Assembly: GCA_030741055.1 (NCBI GenBank)
Contig: JASLWC010000009.1
Span: forward strand, 1 to 37,798
Origin: Prochlorococcaceae cyanobacterium ETNP18_MAG_14
GTDB taxonomy: Bacteria; Cyanobacteriota; Cyanobacteriia; PCC-6307; Cyanobiaceae
Length of the DNA: 37,798 nt
Reading direction: 5' to 3'
The notes beneath the pieces were generated by a model. That model searched no databases, was not told where the DNA came from, and saw only the letters and a program-made list of their open reading frames with translations. Positions 18,049 to 27,160 of this stretch are shown here, piece by piece. Numbering within the stretch: position 1 is the stretch's first letter; each line of letters starts with the position of its first letter. The position numbers and the translations under genes are program-made.

Positions 18049-18134
18049 TCAACCCTAAAAGGAACCCTCCCCCATGCACTTCCTAAAATCCCTTCAATTG
18101 CTCTAGCGGTCCCATTGCCGGACCAGTCCATACC

Positions 18135-18482
18135 ATGACCGAGACCCTGCTGAAGTGCACCACCCGCCACATAAGGATCTTCACAGCCAGGGTTGAAAAC
18201 CATGATCTCGTTCTAGATCCCAACCAGCTGACACTTGATCTCGATCCCGACAACGAGTTCCTGTGGACCGAAACGGTCATAGAGGAAATGCAGCAAGGCT
18301 TCAAAGAATTGGTGGACTCCCATGCAGGAGCTGAGCTAAGCGACTACAACCTGCGACGAATCGGCTCGGAGCTAGAGGGAACAATCCGACAGCTGCTGCA
18401 AGCTGGGAAATTAAGCTACAACCCTGAGTGTCGTGTGCTGAATTACTCCATGGGGCTACCTCGTACCCCTGAGCTGTTGTGA
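18135..18482 (+). CDS. ndhM: NDH-1 subunit M
   Basis: A 115-residue peripheral subunit of the cyanobacterial/plastid NDH-1 complex, with no bacterial complex I counterpart. Recognisable parts are the start [31 protein letters not shown], and [16 protein letters not shown] at the end. NdhM belongs to the oxygenic-phototroph-specific module near the ferredoxin-docking side of NDH-1. Its stop overlaps the GTG of the next gene (GTGA), so both are probably translated from one message. It diverges from crtP. Confidence 0.95.
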   Translation: MTETLLKCTTRHIRIFTARVENHDLVLDPNQLTLDLDPDNEFLWTETVIEEMQQGFKELVDSHAGAELSDYNLRRIGSELEGTIRQLLQAGKLSYNPECRVLNYSMGLPRTPELL

Positions 18483-19132
18483 ACCGTTCCCGTTACAACC
18501 GCCAATCACCTCGTGATGACTACGGTTACGAAGACAGGCGTCCAAATCGCTACGACCGCCGCCGCCGCGATGAAGGCGATAGTTACAACGAGGGCCGTTC
18601 CCCTTCAGGGCCCTCTGGCCCTCCCCCCCCATCAGGAGGTAACGGAATCCGTCTGAATCGAGCCAGCCTCGCTGTGCTCGCAGGGGTTCTTATTGTGGGT
18701 ATTGGCATCGGCAGTGCTGTAACTAGCACCACTGGGGGCGATCAAGGCAATATTGCTAGCGGTCAGCAGCTGGATATGGCTGTCCCCGATCCTGAATTCT
18801 GCCGGCAATGGGGAGCCAGTGCCCTCGTCATTGACGTTGAGATGTACACCACACTCAACCCTTCCAGCAGTTTCGTCACCCAGCCCAGCCTGCAGCCTGG
18901 ATGCGTAATTCGTCGAGAAAACTGGACGGTGCTGGAAAAACAAGGCGCTGTCACCAATAACCAGGTGAGAGAGTGCAAGCAACGCATGAATACCTTTGCC
19001 TACATCGGTTCAATCCGCGATAAACCCATAGTCCGCTGCGTCTACCAAACCGATATCAGAGACAACAAATTCATTACCAAAGGAGTTGCTGACGATTCTG
19101 TGGGCGTAACACCAGAAGCAGATCAGTTCTGA
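18479..19132 (+). CDS. DUF3172 family membrane-anchored protein
   Basis: A 217-residue cyanobacterial conserved protein of unknown function. The first 55 residues are very polar and low in complexity (Arg, Asp, Tyr, then Ser/Gly/Pro with a PPPP run). One membrane helix follows (about 61-82, [21 protein letters not shown]). The remaining domain of about 130 residues has Cys in FCRQWG, PGCVIRR, RECKQR and VRCVYQ, possibly disulfide-forming if it faces the lumen or periplasm. The GTG start at 18479 overlaps the ndhM stop. The last 10 bases overlap the convergent rbcR. I recognise the family but know no function for it. Confidence 0.82.
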   Translation: MNRSRYNRQSPRDDYGYEDRRPNRYDRRRRDEGDSYNEGRSPSGPSGPPPPSGGNGIRLNRASLAVLAGVLIVGIGIGSAVTSTTGGDQGNIASGQQLDMAVPDPEFCRQWGASALVIDVEMYTTLNPSSSFVTQPSLQPGCVIRRENWTVLEKQGAVTNNQVRECKQRMNTFAYIGSIRDKPIVRCVYQTDIRDNKFITKGVADDSVGVTPEADQF

Positions 19133-20112
19133 ATTGAATCCTGAACTTTGCTCTCAACACCAACGGGCCTGGTCTGACGAAGGGGGCTGTCGGCACTTGC
19201 GAAAACTGGCAGCACATCTCGTCTGAAGGCCTCCGCTGCCCGAGAGCAGTAACGCGCAGGATGGCTGATCAACTTCAGCTGGCGCCGCACCTGCAGATCA
19301 GCCACCACCGGCTTATGCACAGTGCCAGCAGTCAGTTCACGCTCGATCGATACCACAGGCAGGAATGCTGCTCCGAGGCCTGACTGAACAGCATTCTTGA
19401 TCGCCTCAAGAGAATTGAGCTCCATCTCTATCCGTAAGCGCTGCACATCCAAACCGGATCGAGCTAGCAACTGATCAAGCATCTTGCGCGTAGTGGACTG
19501 AGAGTCGAGGCTAATAAAACCAAGACGGTAAAGATCTTCTTTGGTGAGTTCCACGAGCCTTGACAAGGGATGCTTCACCGGCAGCACCAGGGCCAGTTCA
19601 TCACTGGCGTAAGGCACCACCTGAAGAATTTCATTGAGCTCCGAAGGGAGCTCACCACCAATGATCGCCAGGTCAATTTGACCATTGGCAATACTCCAGC
19701 CGGTGCGACGGGTGCTATGCACTTGCAGCTGCACAGCTACATCCGGGTACTTCTGCCGAAACAAACCAATCATCCGTGGCATCAAATAAGTGCCCGTCGT
19801 CTGGCTAGCCCCTACTACTAAAGATCCACCTTTGAGCTCATGAAGATCATCAAGAGCTCGACATGCTTCCTGGCACTGACTCAAAATCCTTTCGCAGTAG
19901 CTAAGTAGCAAGTGACCTGCTTCGGTGAGTTGAGCCTTTCGACCACCTCGATCAAACAAGGAAACTTCTAACTGCTTCTCGAGGTTCTGAATCTGCAGGC
20001 TCACCGCCGGCTGGGTGACGTAAAGACTATCCGCTGCTTTCTTGAAGCTGCCCTCACTCACGATGGCGTGGAGGATACGCAACTGATCGAGGGTGAAAGG
20101 CAGATCGGCCAT
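19123..20112 (-). CDS. rbcR: LysR-type regulator RbcR
   Basis: A 329-residue LysR regulator. The HTH is in the first 60 residues ([40 protein letters not shown], given here in part as a known motif region at about 6-45). An effector-binding domain follows with [17 protein letters not shown] and [19 protein letters not shown], which match cyanobacterial RbcR/Ycf30. Relatives control rbcLS and carbon-concentration or ndh genes in response to metabolites such as 2-phosphoglycolate or NADP. A longer reading to 20181 is open, but the family starts at [10 protein letters not shown], so 20112 is chosen. It diverges from the NnrU-family gene upstream of ndhF-ndhD. Confidence 0.9.
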   Translation of the reverse strand: MADLPFTLDQLRILHAIVSEGSFKKAADSLYVTQPAVSLQIQNLEKQLEVSLFDRGGRKAQLTEAGHLLLSYCERILSQCQEACRALDDLHELKGGSLVVGASQTTGTYLMPRMIGLFRQKYPDVAVQLQVHSTRRTGWSIANGQIDLAIIGGELPSELNEILQVVPYASDELALVLPVKHPLSRLVELTKEDLYRLGFISLDSQSTTRKMLDQLLARSGLDVQRLRIEMELNSLEAIKNAVQSGLGAAFLPVVSIERELTAGTVHKPVVADLQVRRQLKLISHPARYCSRAAEAFRRDVLPVFASADSPLRQTRPVGVESKVQDSIQN

Positions 20113-20200
20113 AAAGGACCTGCCAGCCAGGCAGCAATTACAGAAAAACTGTAATCGGAAAACCCTAGACACCAGAATCAAAAATCATTGCAATGGGCCC

Positions 20201-20944
20201 TTGGCACAAATTTCGTCTGGAGGTCATCACAGCAGCCTTGTGATGCTTGCGCTGTTGCTTGTCTTCGCAGTAATCCACAGCGGTGGAGCAGCCCTACGCA
20301 GCTATGCCGAAGCACGAGTCGGAGCCAGAGCATGGCGATTGATCTTTGCCGCAGTCAGCGTCCCCTCAGCTGTGCTGGTGATTGGCTACTTCCTTGCTCA
20401 TCGCTACGACGGGCTACATCTCTGGAATCTGCAAGGGGTGCCAGGCATGGTGCCAATGATCTGGATACTCACAGCAATCAGCTTCCTATTTCTGTACCCC
20501 GCTACCTACAACCTGTTGGAAATTCCCGCTGTGCTTAAGCCGAAAGTGCGTCTTTATGCAACGGGAATCATCCGCATCAGTCGTCATCCCCAGGCAATTG
20601 GCCAGATCCTCTGGTGTTTCTCTCATGCGCTCTGGATTGGCAGCAGCTTCATGCTCGTCACTTGCGCAGGCCTGATTGGCCATCACCTCTTTGCTGTATG
20701 GCATGGCGATCGCAGATTAAAAACCCAATTCGGAGATGCTTTTGATGAGCTGCGAGATAACACCTCCGTATTTCCTTTTTTGGCGATACTCGATGGACGA
20801 CAACAATTGCCATGGCAAGAAGTTCTAAGGCCTGCCCAATTGGGCATAGCTATCGCCGTGGGCGTGTTTTGGTATTCCCATCGCTTCATCCCACTTGGGA
20901 GCGCAGCCTTTCTTTCCTCGAAGCTAGAAGGTGTTCTGAGCTGA
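20201..20944 (+). CDS. NnrU-family membrane protein, probable 15-cis-zeta-carotene isomerase (Z-ISO type)
   Basis: A polytopic membrane protein with about six hydrophobic segments. Family marks are FAVIHSGGAALRSYAE, HRYDGLHLWNLQGVPG, RISRHPQAIGQILWC and GHHLFAVWHGDRRL. The NnrU family includes the plant heme protein Z-ISO, which isomerises 9,15,9'-tri-cis- to 9,9'-di-cis-zeta-carotene, and cyanobacterial homologues exist. The LHLWNLQGVPG and conserved His residues fit that group better than denitrification NnrU. Start choice: TTG at 20201 gives 247 residues and keeps HSSLVML, which homologues seem to share. ATG at 20243 is the alternative. An even longer frame from 20093 would overlap rbcR and is unlikely. 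Substrate is inferred. Confidence 0.75.
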   Translation: MAQISSGGHHSSLVMLALLLVFAVIHSGGAALRSYAEARVGARAWRLIFAAVSVPSAVLVIGYFLAHRYDGLHLWNLQGVPGMVPMIWILTAISFLFLYPATYNLLEIPAVLKPKVRLYATGIIRISRHPQAIGQILWCFSHALWIGSSFMLVTCAGLIGHHLFAVWHGDRRLKTQFGDAFDELRDNTSVFPFLAILDGRQQLPWQEVLRPAQLGIAIAVGVFWYSHRFIPLGSAAFLSSKLEGVLS

Positions 20945-20978
20945 ATTCCCTACACTCCCAGGAGCCTGCCTCAACCGG

Positions 20979-22991
20979 ATGCCCTCGGCTGCTGACATCG
21001 CCTGGTTAATCCCGGTGCTCCCCCTGCTAGGGGCCTTGGCCACAGGCCTGGGATTAATCAGTTTCAACCACACCATTAACCGCCTGCGCAAACCAGTAGC
21101 AGTAGTGCTGCTCAGCTGTCTAGGTGCTGCTGCAGTATTGAGCTATGCAGTACTCGCAGAGCAACTAGCAGGCGCGCCTCCTGTAACCCATCTATTTATC
21201 TGGGCTAGTGCCGGCAGTTTCACCCTGCCCATGGGTTATGTGATTGATCCACTTGGGGCAGTGATGCTTGCCCTGGTCACCACCATTGCTCTGCTGGTGA
21301 TGATCTACTCCCATGGCTATATGGCCCACGACAAGGGCTACGTGCGTTTTTTCACCTACCTAGCCCTGTTCAGTAGTTCGATGTTGGGACTGATTATCAG
21401 CCCAAATCTTCTCGAAATTTACGTTTTCTGGGAGCTAGTAGGGATGTGCTCATACCTACTGGTGGGCTTCTGGTACAACCGGGATGGAGCCGCCCATGCA
21501 GCCCAAAAGGCCTTTGTGGTGAACCGTGTCGGTGATTTCGGCCTGCTACTAGGCATTCTCGGCCTGTTCTGGGCTACTGGCAGTTTTGATTTCCAAGGCA
21601 TCGCCGATGGCCTATCTGATGCCATCACTAACGGCAGCGTGCCCGGCTGGGCAGCTCTGACGTTATGCCTATTGGTATTTATGGGGCCGATGGCGAAGTC
21701 GGCTCAATTCCCACTACATGTTTGGCTTCCTGATGCCATGGAAGGCCCGACACCAATTTCCGCCTTAATTCATGCTGCCACCATGGTGGCAGCTGGTGTA
21801 TTCCTCGTTGCCAGGCTCGATCCTCTTTACAGTCAATTCCCCGTAGTGGGTTTAGTGATCGCCATTATTGGCACGATCACCTGCTTTCTGGGAGCATCCA
21901 TCGCCCTCACCCAGATGGATCTAAAGAAAGGGCTTGCTTACAGCACAGTGTCTCAACTGGGATACATGATGCTTGCAATGGGCTGTGGTGCACCCGTTGC
22001 CGGCATGTTCCATTTAGTAACGCACGCCTTTTTCAAGGCAATGCTTTTCCTCTGCTCAGGTTCAGTAATCCACGCCATGGAAGACGTGGTGGGGCATGAA
22101 CCGATCCTCGCCCAAGACATGCGGTTGATGGGTGGCCTACGCAAGAAGATGCCGATCACATCGACCACATTCCTAATTGGCTGTATTGCGATCAGTGGCA
22201 TCCCACCCTTAGCAGGCTTCTGGAGTAAGGACGAAATTCTGGGGCAGGCATTCATGGCCTTCCCACTGCTCTGGCTTGTCGGCTTCCTAACAGCAGGGAT
22301 GACAGCCTTCTACATGTTCCGCCTCTACTTCCTGACCTTTGAGGGTCCATTCAAGGGAGACGATAAAGACCTGCAGAACCAACTTCTTTCTGCTGCCGGC
22401 AAAGGCATTGACGACGACCATCCACACCATGCCGGAGTACTGCATGAGTCCCCCTGGTCGATGACGATGCCATTAGCAGTCCTTGCTGTGCCCTCAGTGC
22501 TAATCGGTCTGCTCGGAACCCCATGGAACAGCCAGTTTGCAGCCCTGCTCAACCCCAAAGAGGCGCTTGAAATGGCCGAGACATTCAGCTGGAGTGAATT
22601 CCTCCCTCTTGCAGGTGCTTCCGTTGCGATCTCGACGGCAGGTATCAGCTTGGCGGTCTTGGCTTATTACCTACACCGCATCGATCTTGGCCAATTATTG
22701 GCCGCTCGCTTCCCCAGCATCAATTCCTTCCTCGCTAATAAGTGGTATTTAGATGAAATCAATGAAAAGCTCTTCGTACGTGGCAGTCGCAAACTGGCGC
22801 GAGAAGTGCTTGAAGTAGACGCAAAAGTAGTAGATGGTGTCGTCAACCTCACAGGCCTACTAACAATTGGCAGCGGTGAAGGCCTTAAGTACTTCGAGAC
22901 CGGACGCGCCCAGTTCTATGCCCTAATTGTGTTCGGTGGAGTAATAGCCCTGGTGGTGCTTTTCGGCGTTCTTGGCAGCCCTGTGAGCTAA
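20979..22991 (+). CDS. ndhF: NAD(P)H-quinone oxidoreductase subunit 5 (NdhF1 type)
   Basis: A 670-residue antiporter-like membrane subunit at the distal end of the NDH-1 arm. Many transmembrane helices are present, with the Mrp-like core WELVGMCSYLLVGFWYNR, FVVNRVGDFGLLLG, PLHVWLPDAMEGPTPISALIHAATMVAAGVF and SQLGYMMLAMG. The C-terminal lateral-helix region contains FLANKWYLDEINE. The WYNRDGAAHAAQKAFVVNR segment and full length fit the respiratory/cyclic NdhF1 rather than CO2-uptake NdhF3/F4, though this is judgement by eye. ndhD follows 92 bases later, the usual D1/F1 pairing. Confidence 0.93.
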   Translation: MPSAADIAWLIPVLPLLGALATGLGLISFNHTINRLRKPVAVVLLSCLGAAAVLSYAVLAEQLAGAPPVTHLFIWASAGSFTLPMGYVIDPLGAVMLALVTTIALLVMIYSHGYMAHDKGYVRFFTYLALFSSSMLGLIISPNLLEIYVFWELVGMCSYLLVGFWYNRDGAAHAAQKAFVVNRVGDFGLLLGILGLFWATGSFDFQGIADGLSDAITNGSVPGWAALTLCLLVFMGPMAKSAQFPLHVWLPDAMEGPTPISALIHAATMVAAGVFLVARLDPLYSQFPVVGLVIAIIGTITCFLGASIALTQMDLKKGLAYSTVSQLGYMMLAMGCGAPVAGMFHLVTHAFFKAMLFLCSGSVIHAMEDVVGHEPILAQDMRLMGGLRKKMPITSTTFLIGCIAISGIPPLAGFWSKDEILGQAFMAFPLLWLVGFLTAGMTAFYMFRLYFLTFEGPFKGDDKDLQNQLLSAAGKGIDDDHPHHAGVLHESPWSMTMPLAVLAVPSVLIGLLGTPWNSQFAALLNPKEALEMAETFSWSEFLPLAGASVAISTAGISLAVLAYYLHRIDLGQLLAARFPSINSFLANKWYLDEINEKLFVRGSRKLAREVLEVDAKVVDGVVNLTGLLTIGSGEGLKYFETGRAQFYALIVFGGVIALVVLFGVLGSPVS

Positions 22992-23012
22992 TTCCAACCA
23001 CATTGTGTGTGT

Positions 23013-23032
23013 CATCGCCTATCTAGGCGATG
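23013..23032 (+). other. Hairpin between ndhF and ndhD
   Basis: A perfect 8-bp inverted repeat, CATCGCCT (23013-23020) with AGGCGATG (23025-23032), closes a 4-base loop ATCT. It sits 21 bases after the ndhF stop and about 50 before the ndhD start. No T run follows, so it is not a standard terminator; RNA processing or stabilisation is possible. Confidence 0.5.
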
Positions 23033-23083
23033 CCAGAACGCCGAGTATTTCTACACTCCAACAAGTGCTGATAAGGCCCTTCC

Positions 23084-24757
23084 GTGTTGGAGCTTGCCGT
23101 AAGCGCACCCTTGGAAACTGGTGCACAACTGCTTACCAATGAGGTGAGAGCCAACTTCCCCTGGTTGAGCCTCTCAATCTTGTTCCCGATTGTGGGATCC
23201 CTGCTGGTGCCATTCATCCCCGATGACGGGGATGGCAAGCAGGTGCGTTGGTTTGCCCTCGGTGTAGCCCTGGTGACCTTTTTGATCACCGTAGGTGCCT
23301 ACCTGTATGGCTATGACCCCAGCCTGAGCGGTTTACAACTATCCGAACGTGTTAGCTGGCTACCTGATCTAGGCCTGACCTGGGCCGTTGGAGCTGACGG
23401 CCTCTCGATGCCGTTAATTCTGCTCACTAGTTTCATCACAGCTCTAGCTGTGCTGGCCGCCTGGCCGGTGACCTTCAAACCCAAGCTGTTCTTCTTCTTG
23501 ATACTGGCCATGGATGGCGGCCAGATCGCGGTTTTCGCCGTTCAGGACATGCTCCTGTTCTTCCTGGCCTGGGAGCTTGAACTGTTGCCGGTTTACCTAT
23601 TGCTGGCGATCTGGGGCGGCAAAAAGCGTCAATATGCGGCCACAAAATTCATCATTTATACCGCCGGCAGTTCACTGTTCATTCTGCTGGTGGCACTAGC
23701 TATGGGGTTTTTCGGCGGAGGCACCCCCAACTTTGAATACACCAACCTGGCCCAACAAAGCTTTAGCACTGGCTTCCAGCTGCTCTGTTACGCCGGATTG
23801 CTAATTGCCTTCGGCGTAAAGCTACCGATTGTGCCCCTGCACACCTGGCTACCAGATGCCCATGGCGAGGCAACGGCTCCAGTACACATGCTGCTTGCAG
23901 GGATCCTGCTGAAAATGGGCGGCTATGCGCTAATGCGCTTTAACGCTCAGCTACTACCAGAAGCGCATGCCCAATTTGCCCCGCTGCTAATCGTGCTGGG
24001 GGTGGTCAACATCATCTACGCCGCTCTCACCTCATTCGCACAGCGCAACCTCAAACGCAAGATCGCCTACAGCTCAATCAGCCACATGGGCTTTGTACTG
24101 ATCGGTATTGGCAGCTTCAGTGTTCTAGGAACCAGTGGCGCCATGCTGCAGATGATCAGTCATGGGTTGATCGGCGCCAGTTTGTTTTTCCTTGTAGGAG
24201 CCACCTACGACCGCACCCACACCTTGCAACTTGATGAGATGGGAGGTGTAGGTCAAAAAATGCGAATCATGTTTGCCCTATGGACCGTCTGCGCACTCGC
24301 CTCACTGGCTCTGCCAGGCATGAGTGGTTTCGTTTCTGAATTGATGGTTTTCGTTGGCTTTGCCACCGATGAGGCCTACACCCTGCCATTCCGAATTGTG
24401 ATTGCTGGATTAGCAGCGATCGGCGTAATCCTCACTCCGATCTACCTGCTTTCAATGCTAAGAGAAATCTTCTTCGGCAAAGAAAATGACCAACTTGTCT
24501 CCCATACCAATCTGGTTGATGCCGAACCACGCGAGGTCTACATCATCAGCTGCTTGCTAGTACCAATTATCGGCATCGGCCTCTACCCCAGGCTGATGAC
24601 AGATAGCTATACCGCATCCATACAAGCGCTAGTTAAGCGAGATGAGATAGCCATGCAACGCATCACAAAACCCTCAGCACTGCTGATTCGCAACACCTCC
24701 ATGGCTCCTGCTGTGATCTCCTCGCCAAGACTGCCAATGGCTCAATCGCACTCTTAA
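23084..24757 (+). CDS. ndhD: NAD(P)H-quinone oxidoreductase subunit 4 (NdhD1 type)
   Basis: A 557-residue proton-pumping membrane subunit of NDH-1. Typical segments are [74 protein letters not shown] (read at about 245-285) and [17 protein letters not shown], with the catalytic Glu in WELEL and Lys near the antiporter core. The start is GTG at 23084; TTG at 23087 is equally close. A C-terminal tail of about 40 polar residues follows the last helix. It pairs with ndhF just upstream. Confidence 0.93.
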   Translation: MLELAVSAPLETGAQLLTNEVRANFPWLSLSILFPIVGSLLVPFIPDDGDGKQVRWFALGVALVTFLITVGAYLYGYDPSLSGLQLSERVSWLPDLGLTWAVGADGLSMPLILLTSFITALAVLAAWPVTFKPKLFFFLILAMDGGQIAVFAVQDMLLFFLAWELELLPVYLLLAIWGGKKRQYAATKFIIYTAGSSLFILLVALAMGFFGGGTPNFEYTNLAQQSFSTGFQLLCYAGLLIAFGVKLPIVPLHTWLPDAHGEATAPVHMLLAGILLKMGGYALMRFNAQLLPEAHAQFAPLLIVLGVVNIIYAALTSFAQRNLKRKIAYSSISHMGFVLIGIGSFSVLGTSGAMLQMISHGLIGASLFFLVGATYDRTHTLQLDEMGGVGQKMRIMFALWTVCALASLALPGMSGFVSELMVFVGFATDEAYTLPFRIVIAGLAAIGVILTPIYLLSMLREIFFGKENDQLVSHTNLVDAEPREVYIISCLLVPIIGIGLYPRLMTDSYTASIQALVKRDEIAMQRITKPSALLIRNTSMAPAVISSPRLPMAQSHS

Positions 24758-24858
24758 CTCTTGAACAGAGAGTAAGAAACTTCGATCTTTCTCTTGACTC
24801 CGACCTGAACCAGAGCCAAGCATTCACACCTCACGTAGGTTTCGATTAATGGAGAGGC

Positions 24859-24942
24859 ATGTCCAGACAAAAACCAAACCGACCCCGCAATCCCGCTCGC
24901 ATGAATCTCATCAAGCGACAAAAACAAAGGCAAAACGGTTGA
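24859..24942 (+). CDS. Possible 27-residue basic protein
   Basis: An ORF in the 264-base gap between ndhD and scpA. It begins ATG at 24859 with GGAGAGG at 24851-24857 just upstream, encodes 27 residues and stops with TGA at 24942. About ten residues are Arg or Lys, with many Gln and Asn and no acidic residue (MSRQKPNRPRNPARMN at the start). A nucleic-acid- or ribosome-associated peptide would fit the composition, but I do not recognise it. The Shine-Dalgarno is closer than ideal. The rest of the gap (24758-24858 and 24943-25021) shows nothing I can name. Confidence 0.4.
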   Translation: MSRQKPNRPRNPARMNLIKRQKQRQNG

Positions 24943-25021
24943 ATTGAAAAATCACATTATGACCAGCTGCGAAATATCCCCCTAGCATCAACACAACAAG
25001 ATCGATAGCTTATTAAATAGC

Positions 25022-25936
25022 GTGATCTTTGCCTTGCCGAATGATGGGCTAATTAAGGGTTCTGATTCAGGTGCCCGCCTTGCCATTCGTCTGCTGCAAG
25101 ATGCTGCAGAGCGAGGTGAACTGGATCCCTGGGATGTTGATGTGATTGCTGTTGTAGACGGCTTCCTCGATCAACTACGCCAGAGGATTGAGGTGCCTAG
25201 ACAAGTGGCCGTTCAAATACAAAGACAAGGCGGCAGCTATGAACAAGATTTAGCCGACAGCAGCGAAGCCTTTTTAGCTGCATCTGTATTGGTGGGCCTC
25301 AAAGCAGAGGTTCTAGAAGCCCAAACCTTCCCGCCAGAGCCTCTATTTGAGGAAGGATTTGAACCCGAATTATTAGAACAAGGTTGGCTGGATCCTAGTT
25401 TTGAACTTCCCAGGCGCCCTGAACGCCACCTAAAACGACGCCCGGTAGCACCACCACCCTTGCGACGTCCGGTGACCCTAGGGGAACTGATCGAACAACT
25501 GGAATCGATAGCAGAACAACTCGAATCCGACGAATTACAGCAGCGGCGGCGCCAACGACATAAACGCTATAGCGAGCGAGAGGCCATTGCTCAAGTCACT
25601 GCCTTAGCTCACAGAGAAAAGCTTCCCGAAACAACCGCGGCCCTGGGAGTATTCCTCAATGACTGGGAGCAGGCGCTGCATTGGGTTGATTTTGAACTCT
25701 TGATTGGTCAATGGGAACAGGCGGCTAATGCAGACTTGGATACTGATCGAGTGGGAGTGTTCTGGGCACTGCTATTTCTCTGCTCTCAAGGGAAAGTGGA
25801 GCTAACTCAGGAAGGATCCCTGTATGCCCCTCTTAGGCTCAAGCGCCTGCTATCTCCAGGCACTATTGCCCAACTGCCGCTTGCCAGCCTCAACGTGCCA
25901 GCTGCCACGCCGGCCAAGGCTGCGATGGCTGCCTGA
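25022..25936 (+). CDS. scpA: Segregation and condensation protein A
   Basis: A 304-residue ScpA (kleisin) family protein that bridges SMC heads and works with ScpB in chromosome condensation. Family features are the N-terminal LAIRLLQDAAERGELDPWDVDVIAV (about 21-45), the FLAASVLVGLKAEVL helix, and a C-terminal winged-helix with VGVFWALLFLCSQGKVELTQ. The middle (about 105-190) is acidic, then Arg- and Pro-rich, and likely flexible. The start is GTG at 25022. It is followed 45 bases later by the nucleotidyltransferase gene. scpB is not in the window. Confidence 0.88.
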   Translation: MIFALPNDGLIKGSDSGARLAIRLLQDAAERGELDPWDVDVIAVVDGFLDQLRQRIEVPRQVAVQIQRQGGSYEQDLADSSEAFLAASVLVGLKAEVLEAQTFPPEPLFEEGFEPELLEQGWLDPSFELPRRPERHLKRRPVAPPPLRRPVTLGELIEQLESIAEQLESDELQQRRRQRHKRYSEREAIAQVTALAHREKLPETTAALGVFLNDWEQALHWVDFELLIGQWEQAANADLDTDRVGVFWALLFLCSQGKVELTQEGSLYAPLRLKRLLSPGTIAQLPLASLNVPAATPAKAAMAA

Positions 25937-25981
25937 GTTGACGTCTATGTTGTCTACTCGATCTGAGGCCTAACAACGCCA

Positions 25982-27160
25982 ATGAAGGCGATGATCTTGG
26001 CGGCCGGCAAAGGGACGCGCGTCCAGCCGATCACCCACGTGGTTCCCAAGCCGATGATTCCCATCCTTCAGAAACCCGTTATGGAGTTTCTGCTGGAACT
26101 GCTCAAGGAGCACGGGTTTAAGGAAGTGATGGTGAATGTGTCTCACCTGGCAGAAGAAATTGAGAACTACTTCCGCGATGGCCAGCGCTTTGGTGTAGAG
26201 ATCGCCTACAGCTTCGAGGGACGTATCGAAGATGGCGAACTTATCGGTGATGCCCTTGGTTCCGCTGGCGGCCTAAAAAAAATCCAGGATTTCCAGCAAT
26301 TTTTTGACGACACTTTTGTTGTGCTCTGCGGTGATGCACTAATTGATCTAGACCTTTCAGAGGCCGTAAGACGCCATCGTGCCAAAGGGGCTCTAGCCAG
26401 CTTGGTTACCAAACGAGTTCCTAAAGATCAAGTAAGCAGCTATGGCGTCGTTGTTACTGACAAAAACGACTGTGTTCAGGCATTCCAGGAAAAACCATCT
26501 ACTGATGAAGCACTGAGCGACACAATAAACACCGGTATCTATCTATTCGAACCCGAGATCTTCGATCACATTCCTTCTAACCAACCCTTCGATATTGGTT
26601 CAGACCTATTTCCAAAGCTGGTGGAGATGCAATTACCGTTTTTTGCTCTGCCAATGGATTTCGAATGGGTAGATATTGGCAAAGTCCCCGATTACTGGAG
26701 AGCCATTCGCAGTGTGCTGCAAGGAGAAGTTCGCCAAGTAAGTGTCCCTGGCAAAGAGGTGCGTCCTGGGATATATACAGGTTTAAACGTTGCCGCGAAT
26801 TGGGACAAGATCCATGTTGAGGGTCCAATTTATGTAGGTGGTATGACCCGAATAGAAGATGGAGCAACAATTATTGGCCCCTCAATGATCGGCCCTAGCT
26901 GTTGTATCTGCGAGGGAGCAACCATCGACAATTCGATCATCTTTGACTATTCCCGCATTGGGCCCGGAGTCCAACTGGTGGAAAAGCTGGTGTTTGGCCG
27001 TTATTGCGTTGGCAAAAATGGCGATCACTTTGACCTGCAAGAAGCAGCCCTTGACTGGCTAATTACCGATGCTCGGCGCCAGGATCTTATCGAGCCATCC
27101 CCTCAGCAGAAGGCCATGGCCGAACTACTTGGCACAGAACTCACACCAGCTCCAAACTGA
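25982..27160 (+). CDS. Sugar-phosphate nucleotidyltransferase with C-terminal left-handed beta-helix
   Basis: A 392-residue nucleotidyltransferase. The N-terminal domain has LAAGKGTRVQPIT (6-18) and VVPKPMIPI, the NTP-binding and sugar-phosphate signatures, plus LCGDALIDLDL and WVDIGKVPDYW. From about 265 onward hexapeptide-like repeats appear (VEGPIYVGGMTRIEDGATIIG), then a short helical tail. The family includes mannose-1-phosphate guanylyltransferases, glucose-1-phosphate enzymes and the cyanobacterial non-GalU UDP-glucose pyrophosphorylase CugP. UDP-glucose supply for sulfolipid, glycolipid or sucrose is plausible but not proven. Two adjacent Cys (CCIC) lie in the helix domain. The 3' end overlaps metF by 20 bases. 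Confidence 0.82.
   Translation: MKAMILAAGKGTRVQPITHVVPKPMIPILQKPVMEFLLELLKEHGFKEVMVNVSHLAEEIENYFRDGQRFGVEIAYSFEGRIEDGELIGDALGSAGGLKKIQDFQQFFDDTFVVLCGDALIDLDLSEAVRRHRAKGALASLVTKRVPKDQVSSYGVVVTDKNDCVQAFQEKPSTDEALSDTINTGIYLFEPEIFDHIPSNQPFDIGSDLFPKLVEMQLPFFALPMDFEWVDIGKVPDYWRAIRSVLQGEVRQVSVPGKEVRPGIYTGLNVAANWDKIHVEGPIYVGGMTRIEDGATIIGPSMIGPSCCICEGATIDNSIIFDYSRIGPGVQLVEKLVFGRYCVGKNGDHFDLQEAALDWLITDARRQDLIEPSPQQKAMAELLGTELTPAPN

Noticed and set aside
20706-20713. HIP1-like octamer GCGATCGC
   Set aside because: I noticed only one clear copy while reading, so there is no sign of the HIP1 enrichment seen in many freshwater cyanobacteria.
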